In this document: positions 36,839-47,800 of the stretch, piece after piece
Layout: each line of letters starts with the position of its first letter
Position numbering within the stretch: the first letter of the stretch is position 1
From: Augochlora pura
Lineage: Eukaryota > Arthropoda > Insecta > Hymenoptera > Halictidae
Assembly: GCF_028453695.1 (NCBI RefSeq)
Contig: NC_135774.1
Coordinates: 19,840,001-19,904,000, forward strand
Direction: 5' to 3'
Length of the DNA stretch: 64,000 bases
Notes under the pieces: generated by a model
What the model was told of the DNA's origin: nothing
Database searches by the model: none
What the model saw: only the letters and a program-made list of their open reading frames with translations
Made by a program: the position numbers and the translations under genes

Positions 36839-37029
36839 GTATACAGGATGAGCCCCACCTAATTTGCGCCATCTCCAATAACTTTAAATTACTTGATCTT
36901 AAAATTTTGGAAGCCTCCTTATATACGAGGGGCTTTTCTCCCCTTTGATATCATGTATTTCATTAGTTTTCAGAAGGAGCGTAATTTAAAAGTTATTTCA
37001 AGTGTGCAAGTTATCTGATTCTCCCTATA
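36839..37029. mobile_element. MITE-like element with internal inverted repeat
   Basis: The ends are TATACAGGATGAG at the left and GATTCTCCCTATA at the right (inward TATAGGGAGAATC). An internal inverted pair, AATAACTTTAAATTAC at 36877-36892 against GTAATTTAAAAGTTATTT at 36981-36998, is nearly perfect. With weak matching between, the arms are about 50 bp each. The layout resembles the element at 28929-29102, and both may belong to the insect families with ACAGGGTG termini. That grouping is inference. Confidence 0.55.
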
Positions 37030-37880
37030 AATTGCTTTTTAATTAATCCGGAAACAGTTTCAATTATATCATGCTTAAATTCATTTGACTCGGCAAAATC
37101 TAAGGTATCCATTGCCAATATAATTGCAAAAATAAGGTCAGAACCTTTACACGTTACTGATCGCAATGTTCCCTTGGCTGTCGAGCTTCGATCGTTTCGC
37201 CTCGACGTACTATATCCATCTCGCTTCCTATGTCGAACCGTACTCGGCTAGCTCACGGAAGGGAAAGGTGTCCTGTACGTTTAAATATACATGCTGGCTC
37301 CTCGAATCGACATAAACTTAACCGTGTACTACTGGCATTCACGATTAAAGTTGCCGAATTGCCTCAGAAGTAACTGCGGCAATACAAAATCCATATCTCA
37401 TACGTGTTTAATTATCCGCCGGCAACCTGGATCTTTAAGTACCTAGACGAAATATTCGTCTTTGAATATCCTTGCAGCCGATGGGTCGGGTTGCTTGATT
37501 CCTCGCCTGTATAAACTCGGCCGTCAATTGTACATTAAAATAGAAACTCCAACAAGTAAACCAGAATTTCGACAAATTTTTTTAAAGTCCGAAACAATAA
37601 ATGAAATCAAATATGGACTTAAAAAAGACCCAGGTTGCTGGCCGTGTTAGTAAAATAATACCTGGGGGACGCAGAGCTAATTATACTTGAAGTGATGAAC
37701 AGTAGCGCAATAACGACATGTTAGATAAATAGCGCGGCAGGCATTCGTCCCTGCTAATCGATGGCGGAATCGTAGTAGCAGGATCACAGTAGATCCTGGT
37801 CGATGAATCAAGGAAGAAGAAGCACCCGCTTGCCAAGACCAGTCGAAAGCCAGTCCCGGCTCGTCCAGTCCGAAGTGTCT
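37030..37880. other. No gene seen
   Basis: Mixed composition. A palindromic AGGATC...GATCCT pair lies at about 37779-37798. No ORF of interest. Confidence 0.5.
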
Positions 37881-37946
37881 GGCTCTAAAATTCCGTCACG
37901 TGTGCAACATAAGTCCTTGGCGCCTGTAAGTAAGAAGTAACGGCGT
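37881..37946 (+). repeat. 66-bp dispersed direct repeat, copy 2
   Basis: Second copy of the sequence at 36255-36320, offset by 1626 bp and gap-free, with ten mismatches counted by eye. Both copies keep TAAGTAAGAAGTAACG intact. Confidence 0.88.
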
Positions 37947-39087
37947 GCCTTCTCACGTACGGTCGCGCAGGTACTCGAGAGTTCGTAAGTTCTCTAGGCT
38001 CGATGGAACACGTTGGTGGCCGTACGACCACCTCCACCTCCAGCTTCAGCTTTTTCGGCACCGACTGCCAGCTTCCACCTCCCCGCCTTCGGTTACAGCG
38101 AGGGGCTTTAGCGCTCAAGAAGTCGCTCGCGGTGACCGAAGCGGCAACGGCGACGGCAACGGCGACGGCGACGGCGACGATCGAGGTTCCTCGAGGCTCG
38201 TCGAGGTTGCCGGAGGTCGGTGGAGGTCGAGGGGCGGTTTGGTAGCGCCTTACGACGGAGTTCACTTGACGAGGAGGTGGTGTGCGGCGGTCAGGCGTGG
38301 CCGGCATACAAAATCCGCGGGGTATTCTGGTCATGTAGCAGGCACGGGGGTCCTAGCTTTCCAAGGGAGATACTTCCTTCTCCCTTCCGCAGCCCTGTTT
38401 TACTCGTTCGTAAGCTACCGCCCGCTAGGAGGTGGGGGAGTATTAATTGGCTTACGAGGCGACACTCATTAGCACTTTGAGTACGAGGGGCTGAGCGGCG
38501 AAGGGGGTGAGACACCCTCCGGAGGCGTTACTCGAGACCGAGACTGTCCCGCGTCACGCGCCTTACTCCAGATTCTCCCTCCGCTACACCACCCACCTTC
38601 TATTTCTCCCTTTAATCTTCTCTCCAAGGAACTTCTCGACTTTTCCGCGACGACACGTGAAATTAGAATTACTCCGGCCACACTTGAAATTATATCCATC
38701 GATTCTGTGTCGCCGCGCGCTTCGCCCGGCCCGGGATAATCCCGCATGTCCCATCATCGAGTTTCGTTCCACTGATTGGAGAACGGTCGACGGAAAATGT
38801 CGAAAAGTCAACGCACTTCTCGCCGAAGTGCTTGTAACCATTAACCAGACGACGGCAACCTTTATTGATCAATTAATCAACCAATACGTGACTTTTAAGA
38901 ACACATTTCAGGTCATCTGCATTTTGGCGTAGTTTCTGAGTAAATGAGATCATTTTTATGACATCATAATTACACTATGCTTTAATATATAAGATATCAA
39001 AATCAAAAATTATTATTTCAATTGTTACAAAAAGAAATAGAATTGGTCACTCTATAGTCCCCGTGTCATAGGTAACCGACGATTGTT
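37947..39087. other. CpG-rich block, then AT-rich; no gene recognised
   Basis: 37950-38800 is the strongest CpG-rich stretch in this part, with a GGCAAC/GGCGAC hexamer array at about 38145-38182. Long frames (149 codons minus, 175 and 141 plus) overlap one another, and their repeat-encoded Ala/Thr or Gly/Asp runs come from the hexamers. A CpG-island-like promoter is possible but no gene follows that I can identify. Confidence 0.5.
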
Positions 39088-39313
39088 TTATAACTTTTAG
39101 TGTCGCACGTACATACATCGTTGTTGGCTATACTTGAGAAAACGTTACTTTCTTAACGTTCGTAACAGTCTTATTTCTTCTGCCAGTCTCAATTTTCTGA
39201 TTATCGGGGTCCGCAAAATTGATACAAGTTCGCTCCGGAACTTTGCCGAACTACATCAAACAGATTAGGTCGCTCTGGTACACACGACTCTTGGTCGACA
39301 CTAAAAGGGTTAA
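39088..39313. mobile_element. PiggyBac-like MITE, about 226 bp
   Basis: CTTTTAGTGTCG at 39094-39105 is exactly complementary to CGACACTAAAAG at 39296-39307. The right arm is followed by GG then TTAA (39310-39313), giving the AAAGGG-TTAA signature of piggyBac ends. The left arm is preceded by TTATAA, so the left target (TTAA) and the CCC tip have decayed. The interior is non-coding. The 12-bp perfect arms are seen; the piggyBac assignment is inference from the TTAA and the AAAGGG tip. Confidence 0.5.
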
Positions 39314-40426
39314 CGACGAGGGAATCGATTGGTATCGAGTGGAATACAAACATTAATTTTAACTAACCCTTTAGTATGACTGTCCTTTCAGAGGACGTAA
39401 CAGGACTATTGATAATTGTGATACTCTAAAAATAAATAATTTTTGTTCCATAAAATCTGTGTCTTGTTAAATATTAATCAAACGGTATAATTATTTTGTC
39501 ACCGTATATTTCCTTTGATAGTAACTTCGCAGCGTCAATTAATATATTACCGGTTTTTCATTCTCTTATTTCAAAATGTTTTAATTACAGAGACACTGCT
39601 GTGAGAAATAATTAAATGAATTTCTCAAGTCAATATTGCTTCGCGAATGAATACGTTCGAGTTCTTAATAGCCGATCCGACATAATTCTCCGATTGCGAA
39701 ACGTTTAATTCTTTTCTTTAATGCGACTCGGGGTGATTGATCGGGAAAGTAATTAAACGTTTTTACGATTTCCAAAATCCTCGTCAGACCCATGTTATTA
39801 TATAATCGAAGAGATCTCGAATCCTTCCTTTCATCCAGCCTGTGCCGCAACCGGGCTGTTCTTTTCCAAGCAACGAGTATCCGTGTAACACGATCCTCGA
39901 ACGATAAGTCGAACGGACAGTCGATCATGATCGACTCTCGTCGCTGATCAATCTTAATTAACTGCGAATTACTTCGACGCTCTAAATGCAGACCGAACCG
40001 CGGAGCCGAATGTACGAAACGATCCCCGGACGGGGTTTCTCTTTGCGAGCAATTTCTTTCCTTCTAACGTTCCCCTCGGCCCGTTTTATTTGTACGGCGC
40101 GCGTAGATCGTGCCCGCGCCGGGTCCAGCAAATTGCATTTCGATTCGTCGATATTATGTAAAGTATCCTGGGCGTAATGTCTATCGGCGTTTCCCCGGAA
40201 AATATCGCGGCAGTTGGTTTGTGGGAATGAGACAGGATTGTGGCTGGGGAATATTTCGTGGTTCCCGTGGATTTGCGCCGCTGCGGTCGACCCGATACTC
40301 CGAACTCTCAGTAGATCCAATTTGATCGGAAGACCGCAGCGTCTACGGGCGACCTTCTATAGAAACGGACAATGTGTGTACACTATGCACGAGATTACCC
40401 CCGCTCTCCTCCGCTCTCCCCATCCA
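39314..40426. other. No gene recognised
   Basis: A second piggyBac-tip-like word, TTAACTAACCCTTTAG, lies at about 39358-39373 in opposite orientation to the preceding element; no partner was found. 39960-40420 is CpG-rich with overlapping ORFs and no motif. Confidence 0.5.
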
Positions 40427-40446
40427 CCCCCCCCCCCCCCCCCCCC
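40427..40446. repeat. 20-base C homopolymer
   Basis: An uninterrupted run of 20 C followed by TCCC, inside a pyrimidine-rich plus strand (40400-40510). Its length is uncertain for the same reason as the C run at 5732. Confidence 0.93.
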
Positions 40447-41889
40447 TCCCTTTACCGGCTCTGATTCGTTTACTCTCGTTTCTGTCTCTCTACCTCTACA
40501 CGCTCCGCCTAGCTGGCGCACCCTCCGCTTCATAGACAATGTTGCTCGATACGGTATTGTTCCATCGCGGTCTTCGACTATACCAAACCTCACCCCGGTT
40601 ACCATTACCCGTCGTCGTCACTCTCTGCAACCCTCGTCTACAATTTGCACCCTCGCCGAACCATCGCGTCTATCCGCGCCGATAGCTTCCCGCGGATGAA
40701 CATTTCCGTATCGGTACACGCTACGCGGAAACGCAACTTTGTGCTCGCCGACGAGGTAGAACCCGTCGTTCCAATTTCTTTCGCACTCCACCCTTAACGG
40801 GCGTCTTGCCGGGATACCCCGAAAAGTGTCTTTCGATTCTCTGCGTGTCTACGAACGGTGGCAACCTTCGTTCCACTCGGCTGGTTTAACATTTTGCGGA
40901 TCGTGTGTCGGCCAGATTCTACGTTCACTTTTCCATTAACCAGTTAGCTGTTGCAATCTGCTTGAGAAGTCTATGTGTAACTGTTACGATATAGAATTAA
41001 GCTGCAGTGAAATCCATTTTATTATTTATTTGCTTCACTTGACTCGTCATGTAGAAATAGTAACATTGTAGGTTATAAAGGAATAACAACGTTTTGTGTT
41101 ACGAGTATACTCGTCAAAAATAGCCAACTGGTTAATATATACAGTAAGGAGTAAAATTGTTCATATGTCTTACAAAATGTTGTATTAAAATATATAATTG
41201 TATTAAAAAGTGGACTAAATGACTTGAAATTCTTTGACAATGTTAAAGGGTTGGTTTTACCGTACAATGACTAAAGTACTTTTTTCTTTAATTTTATTAT
41301 TACTTGGAATAAGAAAGATGTAAAAGAACTCTCGCTTTTCTCTATTTATCCGAGTACATAATGCAAAATTGTTTTCTGTACAATTGCATTTTGTAAGTTT
41401 ACAGAAATGTCTGAAATCAAAGGGAGGAAAATCTTTCGACCGAATAACGTTAAGAGATACGGCTGCGATGATTCGTTTGAAAACCAGAACTGCATATTTT
41501 TCGTCAGATCTTTTCCGACGTAGATTTCGATGAAAATTCAACGACCTGCTTTTTTATTTTAAACGGTTTTTGCGGTATTGCGCATTCAAATGTACGCAGG
41601 GAATCGAACAAATCAATATCCTACCCGAATAAGAAGTATCGATGACGCATAGACCTGGCAGACGTGACGCCTTTTTCTGACTCGAAATCATTATGGACGC
41701 CTGTATCCATTAAGAACTTTATTTCGTAAAGTACACGAAATATTATATCACTAGTAGAACCGTCGCCGGGTTATTCTGGACCCAGGAATTAAAATTTTGC
41801 CACCTAATTTTTCCAATAATTCAAAACGATGCTGTAATTTTGAATATTTCTCAGGCATCTCATCATAGTTCGTTGAACATTAATAGTTT
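40447..41889. other. No gene recognised
   Basis: CpG-rich to about 40900, AT-rich afterwards. A perfect 14-base palindrome, ACGAGTATACTCGT, lies near 41101-41114. Confidence 0.5.
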
Positions 41890-42240
41890 CCCTTCTAATC
41901 TCCTTAAGATTAATCTTAACTTTTATAATATATTTATTCAATTTTTTTATTTATTTAAAATTTTATAAAATTTATTATCTTTAAACTTGCAATTTAATGT
42001 TCTTACAAAACTATATAAAATAATATTAGAAACTATTATTTTCATTAATAAATTTACAATTTATTCCTTTTATCAGGCATAATATTTAATTTTTAAATTT
42101 AAGATTTTAAGTTAAAAAAACTTTGAACCTTCAAAGTTTAAAATAAGTTATAAAATTTGAGTCTTAAATTAATTCCAATAAATGAATATACTCCACCAAT
42201 CACAAAAATATTGGTATATTATATTTTATTTTTTATTAGA
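41890..42240. other. Extremely AT-rich core
   Basis: About 350 bases made largely of TTTA, AATT and ATAA words with very few CpG. It contains a short inverted pair ACCAAT / ATTGGT around 42195-42217. No ORF. Such tracts may be old degraded elements or scaffold-attachment-like DNA; neither can be shown from the sequence. Confidence 0.6.
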
Positions 42241-44720
42241 TTTTTGCTATATGATCCGCTTCCTTCGGTGGATCATTAAGAATGATTATTCGAATAGAAC
42301 TGGTATCAGAGAATGCATTATTTGTAATGTGAATTTTGAAAAATAATGTATCTAAATATGTAATTACAATGCATACCTCAGTTACCTATTAAAAAATGGA
42401 AACGTGGAAAAGCGTATCTTTAACACCTAAACAACCACGCCAGTAATTTCAAAAATGTCTTAAAATCAGATTATAATATTTTATTCAATTAAATATAACT
42501 TGCAAACCAAAGTATTATTTTTCCAAGATTCTTACGCTTTGCGAATCTCAACCTTTTCGCACTCGAACCTGTTTCGACACTAAAACCAGAATAGCTCTTC
42601 AAACTCACAATATTTCCGCGTTATGTAATTTGTTGCAATTTATGCATATAAAACGGAACCTTACGGCCCATGTAGCATTTACACTTTCAACAGTGTTTTA
42701 GAATGTAAACAGGTTCCGTGATGTGCTTACAATTTACTTCGAAACGTGTTACAACAATTTTTAGTAGCGCCTCAGTGTCGCTACTCGAGTACAAAGAGCT
42801 AATAAAATTTGGAAATCACGATCGATTAGCATAAATATTAACTTCCAAAATTTGACTAAATAATTTCGTCGCCCACGCGTGGATGACACGGCAGTCGAAG
42901 GCGTTGAATTTATTTAATCGGAAGGTTAATTCTTCGAACGGATACGCTTCTGAAGTCATCTGCAGATTCAGAAATGTATCCTCTGCACAATACCGGATCA
43001 CGCCTCGCTTCTCCAATTACATTTCCGCTCTCGATATCAATTGTACAAGCAAACGCGGTTGAAAACGGTCTCTTGAGTCATCGATGATTGTAACTTGTTG
43101 CCGAAGGTCAGCAGGTTCCGACAATACATGCAGCATCTCACAGCGCGGCTACGCTCCTCGAGGAACAAGCATCGATTGCTAACGTAACATCCGTCACGGT
43201 GCATGTACTTTATTCTTTCAAGATTATTCTTAACCAACCTCACTATGCAAAATAACGATGAATCACGGACCTAAGGCAGAAAAATATCTGCCGGTGTAGA
43301 TGCATCGATAATGGAAAACGCTTATGCGTAACGGTGTCTCGCATGGTCGTCGACGACCGTGTTAATTTTAACTTCAACTTCAGTCGTCTTCGTTTCATCG
43401 CTTCTAGCGATAAGTTTCAAAGTGATGTAAATTGTTATCGTTAGCGAAGCTTGCTAATCCTGTTGTCGCAGCGACTTTCGGCCGGCAACGTCGACTCGCT
43501 CGGAAATCTCTTTTTAATCGATCGATTAACCTTAAAACATCGATGTCGAATCCAGGCGAGCGTCGGTAAAGCACTTCTACCTTGGACACAAGGTTTATTT
43601 ATCTTCGCATAAATCTGGTCATAATCTCGTGAAGAAATTTCCTGTGTACACTGTTCGTGAGATTATCTCGAAATGATTCGTTTGTAATTTGAGTAACTGC
43701 GGATCGTTATGCGGAATAAGAATTTTCCGAGACGATTGCAAAGGACAGAAACGAAATAAAAATATGTTGTGTGTTTAAACAGTTTTGATATGTTAATTAT
43801 ACTGTAGCAATGTTAATGCGTAGACTGTGGATGACTGAGTTGAAAATGATGTAACAATGTTAAAATGTTCAACTGTTTTTACTATTCTCATAAATGCAGA
43901 AAACTCGCTGGTTGATGGTAAATATAATAATTAATATTCGGACGCTTTCGAAAGGAAGACATGCGTGAAATGTTAAAAAATCGCAAGGTTGCTTCGCGAA
44001 TTTTTCAAAGGTCCCAAAAATTGCATCGAAATCCGTTAACATTGCTGCGAACGGTCGCCCATAGACGATAAAAAGAAAATCACAGTTTCTCAGAACTTTC
44101 GGCAAACGTCCGTCATAAATCTAAAAATTGCTACACCTTCGCGATACCTTTCGTTCATCCCCGTATCAACCGGAGACAATAAAAGTTCTCCGGAGACGTT
44201 CTGCATACTTTCGAAAAAGAAGAGTCTTTCAAATTTAATACCTACGGCGGAAGATACATCGAAGGTCCCTCGGGAGGTCCGCCGATGCCCCCGTTCCTCT
44301 CGTATTTATTTTACAATGCGGTGGTGCTGGCTGACCGAGGACTACGACCGCGGCCGAGTTAATTGAGCCATTCGTCCGAGGCCCGGAACGTTGCTTGATA
44401 AACAAAATATTTAAGGGTTTCCTACGGGGCCCGGGCTTGGTTTACCTGCATCCACTGAAATATACAGGATCGGAAAGAATCCTCGATTCCACGTAGAACG
44501 GTATGACGAACATGTTACGGGGAACAGCAGTTTCGAACATTACATATTGACGAGTCCGGGCGCTGGGTTTTGCGGCCGCGCACGAAAGGAAATAAGAAAA
44601 GAGACGAAAGTAAAGCAAAGGAGAAAGAAAAGTCGCTGGCTCGGAGAGAATCTTCCGTAGTGCGGCCACGTAGCCGCCGTTTGTCGATCGTACCGCAATA
44701 ATTCCTTATTGCTCCTCCAA
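42241..44720. other. No gene recognised
   Basis: An inverted pair GATCC / GGATC brackets CTTCCTTCGG near 42256-42276. The rest is mixed AT-rich sequence, with a CpG-rich stretch at 44270-44700. Minus-strand ORFs of 60-78 codons have no motifs. Confidence 0.5.
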
Positions 44721-44721
44721 C

Positions 44722-44750
44722 CCCTAACCTGACCCTAACCCTAACCCTAA
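44722..44750 (-). repeat. Short interstitial telomere-like CCCTAA array
   Basis: Reads CCCTAA, CCTGA, then three CCCTAA hexamers, i.e. TTAGGG on the minus strand. Many insects use the pentamer TTAGG, so a run of the hexamer is not the common insect telomere motif, although varied motifs occur in Hymenoptera. It may be a chance microsatellite inside a C/T-rich stretch. Confidence 0.8.
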
Positions 44751-44832
44751 CTCCTTCCTCATTTCTTCTCCCTGTTCCCCGCCTTTCTCTTCGTCCTCTT
44801 TCATCTCGATTCGCTGTTTTCCCTTGCGATCA

Positions 44833-44871
44833 CCGCCGCGCCGCGCCGCGCCACGCCGCGCCGCGCTGCGC
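44833..44871. repeat. GCCGC pentamer microsatellite
   Basis: About seven GCCGC units with single changes (GCCAC, GCTGC). Pure G+C content makes it stand out in this genome. Confidence 0.88.
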
Positions 44872-47800
44872 AGCCACCCATTCCGCTCGACTCCACCCCC
44901 TACCACCGACCAATAATCTTCCACTTCCGGAAGGAGTTTTCGGAGATTAACGGGAAACTATTAAATCTAGCTCAACCGGAGGATCAGTCGAACAAACCGA
45001 TAACGTGGTTCCGATTGACGCATAACGATCTACTGAATGAAACCGGTGATCGCCATTGTCCTCGATTCCTGGGTCTGTTGATTTTCTGGGCTGCCTTCTA
45101 TTCGTCGAACTGATTTTATTGTGAGACATTGACAATGCCCGTCGCGTCCCGTGTAGTGGTTTATCGACATCGTAATAATCGTCTCGATATTCTCATCGGT
45201 ACCGTGCAATCAGCTGACCGTGGGCTTTCCTTCGAATTCGAAGCCGGACAAAGCGACACGGAGCCGGGTTATTAACTGTAGAAATGCCGCGGAATCGTGT
45301 CTCCACTGCTTCATGGGAACGTGGCGAAGCCTGTGCTTGATAACTATAACAATTTTGATAGAAGTATTATAGCTAGGGATCAGGTTCGATGTACATTTAT
45401 GTACGTCAATGTATACTTGCGTATTCAAGACAATATGATAATCAAGTTTCTTTACGTTGGTTTTGATTATTGATCCAAAACAGTGTAGTATTATTCATCG
45501 GTCGGTTTGCAATTTCTTTCATTTTTACACTAACTACAACCTCTCTGTTCTTAATAAATTCTTAATGGAGTAAAAGGGTTTATATCTACGGTTTGTCTGC
45601 ATTATCTCTAATGTTATTGATAATAGATTTTTAATAGAATTTTACGTCGATTTAAGATAAATAGCGTTACGATGTTATAGTGCAATGGTTTAAGTACGCT
45701 TTGTAAATAAATATTTCATTCAAGTTGCTTCGAAAACGTAATTCTTAGTAGTTTGATCCCTTCGGGACTTTGCTGACATCTGCATAGTATCGAGAAAATC
45801 GCGCATATATGTACTTAAAGTAAAACTGGGCAAAATTTTATTCGGATAACGGATAAGAGATAAGAATTGACGAATAAAACTTGATACGCAATTTTCGAAT
45901 AAATATCCAATAAAATTTAGCTAAACAACAATTTATTTGAATAAGATCTTAATCGAATAAAAATGCCTCTGGACAAGAAGTTCCAAGTTGTTCGAATAAA
46001 AATTCATTCGCATAGGAATTACTTCGGAAAATAATCGATTTGAATAGAAATGATAGAGCATAGTCTTCTTTCAGTTTATTGATTCATTTCTTCTTGTAAT
46101 ATACTCGATCACTGATTACGAGATTTTTTAATTAGAAATCAGTTGGAATATATAAATTTCGCGGTAACACGACGTTTCTCCAGGAGGTTATCGTATTTCC
46201 CTGAGAATTATTTGTTTCGTTCCGAAGTTAAAACGTGGAGATAAATCGTCCCGGTCAATTAATGCGTTAACTGTCTCTGGGGGTCGCTAATAACCGACGC
46301 TGGACTTGTCAATGGTTCGTCGGGGTCATTGGTGCCCGGCAACAATGAAGTCGCTCGTAATATAATTAGAAGATGAAGTTCGTAAAATTTGCATCCTTAG
46401 AATCTAATGGTGTAAGAAACAGTACTGACATAAATACAATATTTAATCATACAAGATACATTTTGTAAGAATCCAAATGTTCTAACGCTATTATCAGCAG
46501 AAATTACTTTATTTAAAAAAATTAACTGTTTATTACAAAAATTTTCTAACTGATCTATTCTAAATCGTAATTACTGCAGGCTATATGATTTGTCAACTGT
46601 AGGTTACAGATCGTGCTCGTTACAAGAAAGGCAACTATGTCAAAGAGTTTATGAAATGCAGACTACGAAGTAGCAACGAGAATAGCAAAAGCAATAATTA
46701 AGACAGTGGACAGCGCTGTTTCAACGAGATTTGGTAAACAGTGTTTTAGTTAAATGTAAGATCGCGCAATTCAATCTACAAGCCTGCAAAGTGTAATGTT
46801 ATCGAAAAAAATGATGTACAGCGAAGTGTGTATTTACCCTGTACAATGAAAGAAGCGTGGGAAAATCAGCCGGCGTTCAACTCGTTAAATTACTTTTGAA
46901 CCGTCTCGAACGAAAAGCCGAACTTCGAAATATCCGAATTCCGTGTTGCGCCGAGTCCTGTATTTTAGCAATAACGAAAACTCGCGCGAATAGACGCAGA
47001 ACTTTACAGCCACCGATTGGTCTATTCATTGGAGCTCGCTTTCCCGTGTTACGCGGAGATCGCGAACAAACCCGAACTATTCAAAAATCGAAATCGGAAT
47101 TCAACGAAACATTGCTAGACGGTGTACACGCATTCTTTTACACGTGCATTCGATTTCAATCTGGGCCTGCGATTAATTTCGCAATAGCCGACGCTCAGAA
47201 ATACCTACCGTCGCCAGCCCAGCGTAACGGGATTTACGAACCCGCGAAATTCGGCATCGGATTGCGGTGTTCGGGATGTAACACCATTATTGACGGAACT
47301 GATACTAGAACTACTATTGTCTGGTATCCCGTGTACTCTCGCCGAAACCTCCATGTTTCCCACAGTATAGCAAATTTACAAATACGTGGATCTCTATTCC
47401 GTTTAATTTAATGACAAAGTGAGGATAGTCGAATAATTACAACGGTGTTAATTTGATGTAATTCCGTGATTGGAGAATACGCGTTCGTGTGATCAATAGA
47501 TCACGGATGGACGTGATTTTTCTGGATTTCTGGAAGATACGAGAGTAAAGCGAAGATAGCGTTCGATAAGATCATCCCTCTATAATTGTTATTTCTTCAT
47601 TTAGTTTGGATTGTTTCGGAATCTATTGTCTTGAACATAGAAATGCGAAATTAGAACAAGACACAGTTATTTTCCATACTTCTATGAACAACCGGCACTA
47701 GTTTACGATAAACTGTCCAACGAGGAACTATTTTTTGTACAGAAATATCAGAATGAAGTTTAGCTACCAGAGGGTATTTTACCAATTTCTCTGTTTCTTT

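Noticed and set aside
37885..38472. 149- and 175-codon frames with Ala/Val and Gly/Asp runs
   Set aside because: Driven by the GGCGAC/GGCAAC hexamer repeat and CpG-rich composition; overlapping on both strands.
38944..38961. TGAGATCATTTTTATGAC, similar to the start of the bantam microRNA
   Set aside because: It matches only the first twelve or so bases, then diverges, and no hairpin partner is seen.
46857..47411. 184-codon plus-strand frame of fairly even composition
   Set aside because: It starts at GTG, has no ATG in frame and encodes no methionine at all; no domain, splice signals or neighbours support it.
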